64,000 nt of DNA from Lentzea aerocolonigenes (GTDB lineage Bacteria; Actinomycetota; Actinomycetes; Mycobacteriales; Pseudonocardiaceae). The stretch lies in assembly GCF_000974445.1 (NCBI RefSeq), contig NZ_BBOJ01000004.1:124001-188000 (forward strand), read 5' to 3'. The notes beneath the pieces are model-generated. The model saw only the letters and a list, made by a program, of their open reading frames with translations, was not told the DNA's origin and made no database searches. This document shows, one piece after another, positions 36,449 to 45,090 of this stretch (the stretch's first letter is position 1; the number at the start of each line of letters is the position of its first letter). Made by a program: the position numbers and the translations under genes.

Positions 36449-38410
36449 GTGGCTGTCCAGGAAGCCGACGTGGCGGGGTTGGTCGGAGAACCGCTGACGA
36501 TGTCGGCGTTCAACCAGCTGTCCGGCAGTCTGGGTGGTTATTCCTTCGTCAAAGTGGTCGTCGATCGGCACAACGAGACGATTCACTTCCTGAACAACGC
36601 ACGTCACGAGTTCCACGCGCTGTACATCGGAACCGAGATCCTCGGCATCGGCGAGGACGAGGTGCGCGCGCGGATCGACGAGCTCAACCAGAGCTTCTAC
36701 CACGCCTCTGACCGGCGGTTCTTCCTCGGCATCCTGTCCCTGCACCAGCGCGAGGACAAGCGCATGTTCTCGCTGGAGACGGTCGAAGTCGACACGATGT
36801 CCGTCGACATGATCGAGTTTTTCTACGCCGAGGTGAGCAAGAACGTCGACGCGGCCGTACCGTTGTTCTTCAAGCCCGCGAACCACCTCCAGGAACAGGC
36901 GGTGGCGGAGCTGCCGTCGGAAAGGCTTCCACGCATCCTGGCGCACGAATTGTTCTCCACTGCCGAGTTCGTGGCGTTGAACCCCGGTACGACGAAGGGC
37001 CGGTTGCGCGCATTCCGGACCGAGCAGGAGTACCGGGAGAGCACGCTGGAGTGGTTCGACATCGTCGTGATGCATCGCGTTCCGGACGACATTCCGCGGT
37101 TGGCCGGCATCATCAACGCGAGCCACACCACTCCCCTGTCTCACACGAACGTCCTGGCGACCGGTTGGTCGATTCCGAACGCCATCCAGATCGGCGCGTT
37201 CGACCTGATCGACCGGGAGAGCCTCGACGGCCGGTGGGTCGAGTACGAGGTGTCGGCGAAGGGCGCCGAGGTCGGGCTGCGGCTGATCGACGAGCCGGAC
37301 GACATCGGCCGACGCCCGGCCTGGTACGCGCAGCGCGTCACGCTGGAGGAACCCGAGGACACCTACAACCCGATCGTCGACCTCGGCAGGATCCGCTACA
37401 ACGACAGCCACCGCTACGGCACCAAGGCCGCGAACCTCGGCGAGCTGCACCACGTGCTGGCGAGCGAGTCGCCGCGCCGCCTGCTTGGGTTCTTCTCCGT
37501 GCCGCGCCCTCCACGCGACAACCTCCTGCCCTACCTGGCCAAACTCCTCGGCGAGGAAGACGACCTGCTCGCCGCCGCCCAGCAGCTGCTCGCGCAACGG
37601 GTCCGGGTGCCGCGCGGCATCGCGTTGCCGTTCTCGATGCACCAGGGCTTCCTGGAGTCGTCGCCGAAGATCCAGCAGGCCATCGGCAAGCTCAAGATGG
37701 CACTGGAGCTCAACGCCCGCGAGATCGAGCCGTTGTGCGTCGAGCTGCAGCAGCTGATCCGCAAGACCCGCGTACCGGACTACCTGCTGTCCGAACTGGA
37801 CACCGCGCTCGTCGAGAACCTCGCTGGCGTGCGGACGTTCGTGGTGCGCAGCTCGTCGAACGCCGAGGATCTCGCCGGGTTCTCCGCCGCGGGCATCTAC
37901 GAGTCGTACAACCACGTCACCAGCGCCGAGAAGATCGTGGAGTCGGTCAAGGACGTGTGGGCGTCGCTCGTCTCCGCGCGCAGCGTGCGTTTGCGGCAGC
38001 AGGCCGGCATCTCGCTGGACGACTGCTTCATGGGAGTGGTGATCCAGGAGCAGGTCAAGGCGGACTTCGGCGGCGTCATGGTGACCACGAACCCGATGAA
38101 CCGCAACGACTTCCGCAACGTCTACATCAACGTCTCGCCGAACGTCACCGACGTCGTCGAGGGCTCGAGGCAACCGATGCAGTTCCTCTACTCCACTGTG
38201 GAGGGTGGCGGCCGCACGGTTTCTCTGGGTGACGCCACGAAGGACCTGGACGTCCACGGCCACGCGCAGCTGCAGCGGCTCGCGATCGTCGGCCGGTTGC
38301 TGCAGTCGCACTTCTCGCCGGACTACACGTTCGACTCGCCGGTCGACATCGAGTGGCTCGCGACCGACGAGGTCCTGTACGTCCTGCAGCTGCGGCCGTA
38401 CGCGATCTGA
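36449..38410 (+). CDS. PEP-utilizer-type dikinase with glucan-water-dikinase-like domain order
   Basis: 653 aa. Order: an unassigned N-terminal region (about 1-195), a swivelling phosphohistidine domain (about 200-285) whose putative carrier His is in PLSHTNVLATGWSIPNA, then a C-terminal PPDK_N-type ATP-grasp domain with VRSSSNAEDLAGFSAAGIYE and the distal DIEWL and LQLRPY motifs. PEP synthase, PPDK and rifampin phosphotransferase begin with the ATP domain; His-domain-first followed by a C-terminal ATP domain is the glucan, water dikinase arrangement. Probable reaction: ATP gives a phosphohistidine, then a phosphorylated acceptor, AMP and Pi. The acceptor is unknown; no carbohydrate-binding module is evident. 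Coupled to an MFS gene. Confidence 0.78.
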   Translation: MAVQEADVAGLVGEPLTMSAFNQLSGSLGGYSFVKVVVDRHNETIHFLNNARHEFHALYIGTEILGIGEDEVRARIDELNQSFYHASDRRFFLGILSLHQREDKRMFSLETVEVDTMSVDMIEFFYAEVSKNVDAAVPLFFKPANHLQEQAVAELPSERLPRILAHELFSTAEFVALNPGTTKGRLRAFRTEQEYRESTLEWFDIVVMHRVPDDIPRLAGIINASHTTPLSHTNVLATGWSIPNAIQIGAFDLIDRESLDGRWVEYEVSAKGAEVGLRLIDEPDDIGRRPAWYAQRVTLEEPEDTYNPIVDLGRIRYNDSHRYGTKAANLGELHHVLASESPRRLLGFFSVPRPPRDNLLPYLAKLLGEEDDLLAAAQQLLAQRVRVPRGIALPFSMHQGFLESSPKIQQAIGKLKMALELNAREIEPLCVELQQLIRKTRVPDYLLSELDTALVENLAGVRTFVVRSSSNAEDLAGFSAAGIYESYNHVTSAEKIVESVKDVWASLVSARSVRLRQQAGISLDDCFMGVVIQEQVKADFGGVMVTTNPMNRNDFRNVYINVSPNVTDVVEGSRQPMQFLYSTVEGGGRTVSLGDATKDLDVHGHAQLQRLAIVGRLLQSHFSPDYTFDSPVDIEWLATDEVLYVLQLRPYAI

Positions 38411-39645
38411 TGCTGGGTCTTCGCGTACCGGCGACTCCGGAAGTGGCGCGTGCCGTCCGCCTGACGTACGGCTTCCAGTTCTTCTTCGGGCTGCTGCTGT
38501 GGATCCCGATCTTCTACGAGTACCAGAAGCAGCTCGGGCTGAGCGATGCCGAGATCTTCGGCATCCAGTCGATCTACTACATCGCGTTCTGCCTCATGGA
38601 GATCCCGACCGGCATGGTCGCGGACCGGTTCGACTACCGCACGTCGTTGTGGCTCGGGGCGAGCGTGCTGGTGGTGGCGAACGTCGTGCCGGTGTTCGCC
38701 GGGAACTACACCGGGTTCCTGGTCCACTTCCTGCTGATCGCGCTGGCCAGGTCGTTGATCTCGGGCGCCCAGAGCGCGTACCTGTACGAGTACCTGCACG
38801 CGCACGACGCGGGCCACCTCTATCTGAAGGTGGAGGGCGTCGGACGGTCGTACAGCCTGGTCGGCAAGATCGTGTACTGGCCGGTGATCGGTCTGCTGAT
38901 GCAGTGGAACACGCCGTCGCCGTACTGGCTCACCGCGATCAACGCGGCGATCGCGGTGGTCCTCGCGCTGAAGCTGCCACCGATCCCCGGTTGGGAACGT
39001 CCGGAGGGCAAGACGTCCAAGCTGCTGGCCGGCGTCGGCGGGGCGTTCGGGGCACTGAGGAAGTCGCGGTGGCTGCTGCTGTTGATGATCCAGGGCATCG
39101 CGATGTTCACGCTGGTCCGGATCCTGCAGGTCAACCTGTTCCAGCCGGTGCTGGAGTCGAAGAACGTCCCGGTCACCTGGTACGGCTCGGTCCTCGCGGC
39201 GATGACGATCTTCGAGGCCGTCGCGGCCGCACGCCCGCACCGGCTGTCGAAGAAGATCGGGCCGGCCCGGTCGGTGTTCGTGCTGACGGTCGTGATGGCG
39301 CTGTCGATCGGCTTCATCGTCCCGTCCGGTGGTGCCGTGACGATCGTGTTGCTGTGCTTGTTCTCGGTGACCGCGGGCATGAGCTTCCCCGTCCAGAAGA
39401 AGCTGCTCAACGACGCGATCCCGGATTCCCGTTACCGCGCAACCCTTCTTTCGATGGAGTCCATCATGGACCGTGCGGTGTGCGCGGTGGTTGCGATCGC
39501 GCTCGGTGCCTATCTGGCGGCCGGGCAGCTCAACGAGTTCCTGGTGCTGTCGTCCGTCGTCACGGTGATCCTGATGGCGTTGCCGGCGGGCCTGCTGATC
39601 GCCGTCAGGACCACAAGGCGGCGACGAGCTCAGCCCGTCCCGTGA
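38410..39645 (+). CDS. MFS transporter coupled to the dikinase
   Basis: 411 aa with about 12 hydrophobic segments. The loop-2/3 motif is MVADRFDYRTSLWLG. The ATG shares its A with the last base of the dikinase stop (TGATG), so translation is coupled and both products likely act on the same compound. Specificity unknown. The last 41 nt overlap the convergent LuxR-type gene. Confidence 0.85.
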   Translation: MLGLRVPATPEVARAVRLTYGFQFFFGLLLWIPIFYEYQKQLGLSDAEIFGIQSIYYIAFCLMEIPTGMVADRFDYRTSLWLGASVLVVANVVPVFAGNYTGFLVHFLLIALARSLISGAQSAYLYEYLHAHDAGHLYLKVEGVGRSYSLVGKIVYWPVIGLLMQWNTPSPYWLTAINAAIAVVLALKLPPIPGWERPEGKTSKLLAGVGGAFGALRKSRWLLLLMIQGIAMFTLVRILQVNLFQPVLESKNVPVTWYGSVLAAMTIFEAVAAARPHRLSKKIGPARSVFVLTVVMALSIGFIVPSGGAVTIVLLCLFSVTAGMSFPVQKKLLNDAIPDSRYRATLLSMESIMDRAVCAVVAIALGAYLAAGQLNEFLVLSSVVTVILMALPAGLLIAVRTTRRRRAQPVP

Positions 39646-42145
39646 TGCCGAGCTTGCGGTAGGCGCTCGACAGGTGCAGCTCGACCGTGCGGCGGGTGAG
39701 GTGCAGGGTCTCGGCGATCTGCCGGTTCGTCAGGCCCTGCGCCGCCATCCGCGCGATGCGGTTCTCCTGCCTGGTCAGGCCCTGCACCTGGTCGTCGCCG
39801 TCGCGGACCTCGTCACCCGCGAGCTTGGCCAGCGGGTGCGCGCTGAGGTGGCGAGCCAGTTCGAACGCCTGCCGCAGGTGCGGGGCGGCCGCGTCGGTGC
39901 GGCCCTTGCGGCGCAGGTGGTGGCCGAGCCAGTACGACGACTGGGCGTGCAGCAGCCGGTGCGGTGACGAGGCGAGAAGCTGTTCGGCCTCGACGAGGAC
40001 GTCGATGTCGTCGGTGCTGATGCCGACGCTCATCAACGCGGTCCCGATCACCCTCGTGGAACCCCACCGCTTGGCGAGGTCGAGCTCCTCGTGCGCGAGC
40101 CGGGCAGCGTCGTCGCGGTTGCCCAGCGCCAGGTACGCGCGGACGGCGTGGTGACGCCACGCGACCAGCGCCGGGTTGGGCATCTCGCGCGAGGCGAGCC
40201 GCCGGCCGGCCTCGAGCAGGTCTTCCAGTGCGCCCTCCGCGTGGCAGGACGCGAGCTTGAGCCGGCCGCGGGCGTAGACGACGTTGATGTGCTGCAACAG
40301 GTCGCCGTCTTCGGTGACGAGCTGGGCGGCCTCGTCGAACTGCCCCATCTCGATGCAGACCTCGGCCAGCTTCGCGGTGGCCAGCAGAACAGCGGGGCAC
40401 TCGAGGTTGCCGGTCGAGACCGGCGGCGTCAGGAACGTGTACGCACGGGCGAGGTCACCGCTGTTGTGGAAGGCGGTGGCGCGCGCGATCATGCTGAGCA
40501 TTCCGCGGCGCAGGTGCGGGTCGTGCGAGACCGGCGCGGTGCTGTGCGAATGCCACAACTTGTTGATGTGCTGGGGATCGTCGCCGAGCACCGGCACCAG
40601 GAACGTGAAGAGGTAGGGCGCGCCGAAAACGTCGACCCACTCGCCGTCGAGGGCTTCCAGCGCGTGGCCGACGGCTTCCGCGGACGAGTCACCGCTGCGG
40701 GCGTTGCCGACGGCGAGCAGTGCCGACCGCGCGCGCTTGAGGTTCGGGTCCTGCGGGATGTCGCCGATGAGGTCGTCGAAGTACTTGCCGGCGCAGTTGG
40801 CCATGCGGGCGTCGCGGTTGGCGGCGAGCAGATAGGTGGTGCAGACGAGGTTCCACACCATGTCACGGTCCTCGGGCAGCAGCCGGGCGATGACCATGAT
40901 CGCGAGCGAGACCGCGAAGTGGGCGTCCGAGCCCGTGCACATGCGCTGGATCAACGACAACGCGACGTCGGCAGCGAGGTGCGGGTCCTCGCACTGGACC
41001 AGTGCGTCGCGCACGCGGTCGCGCCCGAGTGCGTTGTCCTTCAGGTGTTCCGCGTGGCCGAGCTCGGCCTCGATCGACAGCCGGTCGGAGTCGGAGAGGT
41101 GCTCCTCGAGCGCCCGTTCCAGGTGCTCGACGCCGCCGACCTCCCGCAGCAGGTCGACCGACCACGGCAAGCGGACGGACCTGGCCTTCAGCACGTGCTC
41201 GGCGACGCGGCCGTCGGGAGCGTCCGATTCGAACAGCAGCCAGGCCGCGCGGGCGTGCGCGGCGGAGCGGACGGCGACCGGCATGTCGGCGAGGATGCTG
41301 TTGCGCACGAACGGATGCCGGAACGTCAGCGGGTCGGTGTCGGCGAGCACGCCGAGCCGGACGAGCGTGTCGACGGCGGGCAGCGCGTCGAAGCCGGTGA
41401 GAGAGGACAGCAGTTCGAGTCCGGCATCACCGTCCAGGACCGCGGCGGAGCGGGCAACCTCCGCGGCGCCGGTGTACTCGCGCAGCCTCATGCCGATCAT
41501 CTCGCCGACCGCGGCCGAGCCCTCGCCTTCCTCGCGCAGCAAGGCCTGGAGCAGGTACGGATTGCCGCCGGTGAGCTCATGGCACCGTTGCGGGTCCTTG
41601 CCGGGGAACCCTTCGGCGAGGCGTTCGACGGCCGCGACGTCGAGACCTTCGAGGTCGATGCGGTGGGGATGGGCGCCGGCGATCTCGGGCAGCGTCACCT
41701 CGTCCGTGGACAGGTACCCCTGCGACGCGCCGAGTGCGATGACGACCGGCATGTTCTGCAGCCGTGTCCGCAGGTACGCGAGCACGCGCTTGGAGAAGGT
41801 GTCGGCGACGTGCACGTCGTCGACGACCATCAGGATCGGCGCCTTGCGCGCGGAGTTCACGGCATGCGCGTAGAGCTCTTCGAGGTCGTGTTCGTTCGCG
41901 AGGCACGGCGCGAGCTGGCGCACCACCCCACCAGGCAGGTGGCTCTCCAGGCGGGCGCTCTTGGCCAGACGGACCGTGAAACCTCGCTCACGGGCCTCGG
42001 CGGTGAACGCGTCGAGCAGCGCCGTCTTGCCGATGCCGAAGCCACCGGTGACGACCACGCACGAGCCCGTTCCGCGCAGGGCGTCGTCCAGCAAGCGTCC
42101 GAGAGCAGCGAGTTCCGCGTCTCGGCCGAGTAGTGGAGATGTCAC
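39605..42145 (-). CDS. LAL-type LuxR-family regulator
   Basis: 846 aa. N-terminal AAA/STAND ATPase with P-loop GGFGIGKTALLDAF and Walker B ILMVVDDVHVAD, a long middle region of TPR-like helices, and a C-terminal LuxR HTH (LTRQENRIARMAAQGLTNRQ, LTRRTVELHLSSAYRKL). Such large ATP-binding LuxR regulators are common pathway-specific activators in actinomycetes. GTG start. It converges on the dikinase-MFS pair with a 41-nt overlap, so it could regulate that operon, but this is not shown. Confidence 0.9.
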   Translation of the reverse strand: MTSPLLGRDAELAALGRLLDDALRGTGSCVVVTGGFGIGKTALLDAFTAEARERGFTVRLAKSARLESHLPGGVVRQLAPCLANEHDLEELYAHAVNSARKAPILMVVDDVHVADTFSKRVLAYLRTRLQNMPVVIALGASQGYLSTDEVTLPEIAGAHPHRIDLEGLDVAAVERLAEGFPGKDPQRCHELTGGNPYLLQALLREEGEGSAAVGEMIGMRLREYTGAAEVARSAAVLDGDAGLELLSSLTGFDALPAVDTLVRLGVLADTDPLTFRHPFVRNSILADMPVAVRSAAHARAAWLLFESDAPDGRVAEHVLKARSVRLPWSVDLLREVGGVEHLERALEEHLSDSDRLSIEAELGHAEHLKDNALGRDRVRDALVQCEDPHLAADVALSLIQRMCTGSDAHFAVSLAIMVIARLLPEDRDMVWNLVCTTYLLAANRDARMANCAGKYFDDLIGDIPQDPNLKRARSALLAVGNARSGDSSAEAVGHALEALDGEWVDVFGAPYLFTFLVPVLGDDPQHINKLWHSHSTAPVSHDPHLRRGMLSMIARATAFHNSGDLARAYTFLTPPVSTGNLECPAVLLATAKLAEVCIEMGQFDEAAQLVTEDGDLLQHINVVYARGRLKLASCHAEGALEDLLEAGRRLASREMPNPALVAWRHHAVRAYLALGNRDDAARLAHEELDLAKRWGSTRVIGTALMSVGISTDDIDVLVEAEQLLASSPHRLLHAQSSYWLGHHLRRKGRTDAAAPHLRQAFELARHLSAHPLAKLAGDEVRDGDDQVQGLTRQENRIARMAAQGLTNRQIAETLHLTRRTVELHLSSAYRKLGITGRAELVAALWS

Positions 42146-42379
42146 CTCTGTCTACCCCTGCCTTCGGTACCGAGAGGACCGCAGGTCGAACGTTCCGGTG
42201 TTCCTTCGGTGTCGACCGTAAAGACCTGCGCTTCGTCGTCGGGCAAACTTACCCACAGGTAACGGTCAACGGAACTGTGAGCTGTTCGCAGTGGTGAGCG
42301 GGAGCAAGCGATGATCTTCGCCAGGCTGGTGCGCGGCTGGTTGCGCCTCGCCTGCCTGCTCACGCGCTCCCGCCAGGAC
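42146..42379. other. intergenic region between LuxR and anti-sigma genes
   Basis: 234 bp without an assigned gene. It should hold the LuxR gene promoter. It contains the palindrome GAACGTTC, which lacks the 4-nt spacer of an SOS box. Confidence 0.45.
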
Positions 42380-42814
42380 TCACACGCGCTGGAGCAGCGG
42401 AAACCTCTCGAGCTGAGCAGACTCGGCGCGCGTGAGGATGCCGACCTCGATCGGATCCTCGACGTGCGAGGAGAGCGACTCCACGACCGACAGCACCGCG
42501 GCAACGGCCACCACGACGCCCGCCGCCACCAGCAGGATGCTGCGAGTGACGCCACACGGCTGACGCGCGGCACCCGGCGGACTCTCACTGAGCACCGGCC
42601 GCAACGCCGGCGCGAACAGGCCGAAGTCGGCCGCGTCTCTGCGGCAGCCCTCGCACCCGGTTAGGTGCCGGGAGAAGATCACGTGCTCCGCGGGCTCCAG
42701 GACCCCGAGCACATACGCCGCGACATCACCGCACGGCCCGTCCGGGCTCGTGCGGTTTTCGCCGTTTGTCCACTCCTGCTCGTGCTCGTGATGTGGTTGA
42801 CGAGTCACCATCAC
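42380..42814 (-). CDS. short zinc-finger anti-sigma factor
   Basis: 144 aa. An N-terminal ZAS motif is present: His-rich start, DVAAYVLGVLEPAEHVIFSR, HLTGCEGCRRD. One membrane helix follows (SILLVAAGVVVAVAAVLSVV), but only about 35 residues lie beyond it, far fewer than the external domain of RslA-type anti-sigmas, so the sensor domain is missing or reduced. It directly follows the ECF sigma gene with a 1-nt gap, as in sigL-rslA. Confidence 0.78.
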   Translation of the reverse strand: MMVTRQPHHEHEQEWTNGENRTSPDGPCGDVAAYVLGVLEPAEHVIFSRHLTGCEGCRRDAADFGLFAPALRPVLSESPPGAARQPCGVTRSILLVAAGVVVAVAAVLSVVESLSSHVEDPIEVGILTRAESAQLERFPLLQRV

Positions 42815-42815
42815 G

Positions 42816-43343
42816 CTAGCTCCTGTCCTGCAGCGCCCGGCGGATCGTGTGCATCGCCTTGTACAGCCGGGACTTGACGGTTCCTTCCGGGACTCCGAGA
42901 ACGATCGCGGCCTCCTTCACCGTTCGTCCCATGACATACGTTTCGTAAATGGCCGACCTGTGTTCGTCACTCAATTGGCGTACTACATCGGTAATGACCA
43001 TCACCGAAAGTGTCTGTTCCGTGTCGTCCGGAGATTCGGCGATGTCCGGTCGCAGCAATTCCACTTCCTGCGGGCGCGCCTGACGGCTGCGCCATCCGTC
43101 GATCACAATGCGACGAGCCACAGTACAAAGCCATCCGCGCAACATCCCCGGTTCACGAACCAGATGTGCGGAGTTCTGCCAAGCCCTGATCAACGTCTCC
43201 TGAACGACATCTTCAGTCCACTGGCGGTCGTAGTTGGTCAGGCACAGAACTTGCGAGAACAACATCCGCTGGAACTGCCCGTAGAGGAGGGTGAGCAATT
43301 CCTCATCCTGATGGGCTTCCGCGACCTTGCCCTGATCACCCAT
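42816..43343 (-). CDS. ECF RNA polymerase sigma factor, SigL-like
   Basis: 175 aa with region 2 (LLYGQFQRMLFSQVLCLTNY, DVVQETLIRAWQN) and region 4 (LSDEHRSAIYETYVMGRTVK, LGVPEGTVKSRLYKAMHTIR). Sequence and the adjacent ZAS anti-sigma gene point to the SigL group. A matching ECF promoter lies upstream in its own direction (43462-43489), consistent with autoregulation. The divergent double-DUF4142 gene is a likely target. Confidence 0.87.
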   Translation of the reverse strand: MGDQGKVAEAHQDEELLTLLYGQFQRMLFSQVLCLTNYDRQWTEDVVQETLIRAWQNSAHLVREPGMLRGWLCTVARRIVIDGWRSRQARPQEVELLRPDIAESPDDTEQTLSVMVITDVVRQLSDEHRSAIYETYVMGRTVKEAAIVLGVPEGTVKSRLYKAMHTIRRALQDRS

Positions 43344-43461
43344 GAAGCTTGCGACCTCCCCAGATATCGGCGACGTGTTCGCTTCGGGCGGCAGGCCTAG
43401 CGACTCGGTGGCCGAGCGTGGAATCTATCGCATCCTACATCGTGAACACGAAATCTTCTCG

Positions 43462-43489
43462 GGTACGTAAATCAAGCCCAAATGGTTCG
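43462..43489 (-). promoter_or_regulatory. candidate ECF promoter of the sigma gene
   Basis: On the minus strand CGAACC (43489-43484), a 16-nt spacer and CGTACC (43467-43462). This resembles the published M. tuberculosis SigL pattern TGAACC-N16-18-CGT. Confidence 0.55.
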
Positions 43490-43536
43490 CATGTTGTTGT
43501 GTGATGCACGTCACATCCACATCTCCGCATGTGAGG

Positions 43537-43563
43537 TGAACCCTGACCTCACCTGCGCGTATC
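43537..43563 (+). promoter_or_regulatory. candidate ECF promoter of the DUF4142 gene
   Basis: TGAACC (43537-43542), a 15-nt spacer, then CGTATC (43558-43563), leaving a leader of about 35 nt. A second candidate is TGAACA-N17-CGTAAA at 43443-43471. Confidence 0.5.
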
Positions 43564-43603
43564 ACCTTTGAAGGCAGCTCGATCGCGGGGAGGAACGGGC
43601 ACT

Positions 43604-44833
43604 ATGCGTCACCGGTTGGGCACGCTGGGGCAGCACGCAGCGCTGTTTACCGCCCTGTCTGTCGCATTTCTGGGGGTCGTCATCGGAGCGATCCCGGCAA
43701 ATGCGCAGTCCACCGAAGTACAACCATCCGACCGCTCTTTCATGGTTTCTCTGCGCCAAGCGAACTCATGGCTCGTTCCGGTGAGCAAAGAAGTTCCGGC
43801 ACGCACCACGAATGCGGCGATCAACAACGCGGGACGGGACATTCTCGAAGGACACACCAGGCTCGACGTCGATCTGCTCAAATCCGCCAGCGATCTCGGA
43901 GTGGTGCTGCCGAACGACGTGAGCAGTGAACACCAGTCACTCATCAACGAGATGGCCGCACGCACCGGAGACAACCACGACCGCGCCTACGCGACGATCG
44001 TCCGGCAGGCGCAGGGCGGCCTTCTGGTGATGGCCACGCAAACACGCGCGACAACGCAGAACACCGCAATTCGCACCATCGCCCACCAAACTGTGCAAAT
44101 GCTGGTCCGCACGATGACGCTTCTCGAGAACACAGGACTCGTCGACCCTTCCGCGCTCGAATTGGTGACCGCCAAGGCACAGGTGAACGCAGTCCGCATC
44201 ATCGGCCAGAAAGTCGAGCCGTCGGACCGGGAATTGCTCGTTCTGCTCGCTCAGCATTCGCTTTGGCAGAAACCGGCCAGCCGCGAAAGCTCGGACCGGG
44301 CGCGCGACGCGAAGGTCCGCAAGGTCGCCGGCCAGCTCGCCGCCGAGCAGACCCAGCTGGCGCAGGCGGTAGCCGACGCGGCGAAGCAGCTCGGCGTGGA
44401 TCTCCCGGCCGAACCGACGACCGAGCAGAAGTCGTGGGCGAACGCGATCTCGTCCAGCTCGGGCGACGAGCTCGACCGGATGTACGCGAACCTGTCCCGC
44501 GCCGCCGACGGCTCGCTCATCGTCCAGGTCGCCCAGGCCCGCGCGACGACCAAGAGCGTCCCCGCCCGCGTCGCCGCGCAAACCGGCCTGACCCTCATGC
44601 TCAAGCACATGCTGCTGCTGGAGGGCACCGGCCTGGTGAAGTCGAACTCGCTGCAGATGACCGACATCCCGGCGATCACCCAGCAGAAGCCCAACAGCAG
44701 CCCGTCCTCCCAGCCCCACGACTCGCCGCTGAGCATCGGCTTCCTCACCGGCATCGCCGTCCTGGTGGTCGCCGGCGCGGGCACGCTGTGGCTCGTCCGA
44801 GCAGTCGGCCACCGAGGCGAACACCGCCGCTAG
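43604..44833 (+). CDS. secreted membrane-anchored protein with two DUF4142 domains
   Basis: 409 aa from the ATG at 43604. A signal peptide ending ANA is followed by two tandem ferritin-like DUF4142 domains, which align with each other (SDRSFMVSLRQANSWLVPVS against SDRELLVLLAQHSLWQKPAS; MTLLENTGLVD against MLLLEGTGLVK). A Ser/Pro linker and a C-terminal membrane helix (IGFLTGIAVLVVAGAGTLWL) tether it to the outer face. DUF4142 function is unknown. The divergent ECF sigma probably drives it. A perfect 20-bp hairpin lies about 95 nt downstream. Confidence 0.85.
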   Translation: MRHRLGTLGQHAALFTALSVAFLGVVIGAIPANAQSTEVQPSDRSFMVSLRQANSWLVPVSKEVPARTTNAAINNAGRDILEGHTRLDVDLLKSASDLGVVLPNDVSSEHQSLINEMAARTGDNHDRAYATIVRQAQGGLLVMATQTRATTQNTAIRTIAHQTVQMLVRTMTLLENTGLVDPSALELVTAKAQVNAVRIIGQKVEPSDRELLVLLAQHSLWQKPASRESSDRARDAKVRKVAGQLAAEQTQLAQAVADAAKQLGVDLPAEPTTEQKSWANAISSSSGDELDRMYANLSRAADGSLIVQVAQARATTKSVPARVAAQTGLTLMLKHMLLLEGTGLVKSNSLQMTDIPAITQQKPNSSPSSQPHDSPLSIGFLTGIAVLVVAGAGTLWLVRAVGHRGEHRR

Positions 44834-44845
44834 CAGCGTCCCACT

Positions 44846-44853
44846 GATATATC
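44846..44853. repeat. GATATATC palindrome after the DUF4142 gene
   Basis: CTGATATATCGG starts 13 nt after the stop. Related degenerate sites lie at 44874-44881 (GATGTATC) and 45058-45065 (GATATATG). Confidence 0.75.
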
Positions 44854-44926
44854 GGTTGCCGCCCTCGCCGACCGATGTATCACCGCCCGGCAGGCCCTTC
44901 GCCAGCCAGCCGCAGGCTCCTGCTCA

Positions 44927-44980
44927 CCCCTTAGCAATGACTCTTTTGACGACGAAGTCCAAAGAGTCATTGCTAAGGGG
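44927..44980. repeat. dispersed hairpin repeat, copy 4, perfect stem
   Basis: CCCCTTAGCAATGACTCTTT (44927-44946) and its exact inverse (44961-44980) form a 20-bp perfect stem with a 14-nt loop that includes GAC/GTC. It may also terminate transcription from the DUF4142 gene. Confidence 0.88.
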
Positions 44981-45090
44981 CAGGTCAGCGCAGTGCCGGG
45001 TTGACATAATCAAGGTGAACGGCGGCAGTGCGCCGACGGGACGCCAGAGCCTGCACTGATATATGGATCTTCAGGTTGGGGGCGCCGAGA

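Noticed and set aside
42190-42200. GAACGTTC palindrome as an SOS box upstream of the LuxR gene
   Set aside because: No 4-nt spacer between half-sites, so it does not fit TCGAAC-N4-GTTCGA.
43367-43372. GATATC in the sigma-gene upstream region as a member of the GATATATC family
   Set aside because: Only a 6-bp match without the ATATAT core.
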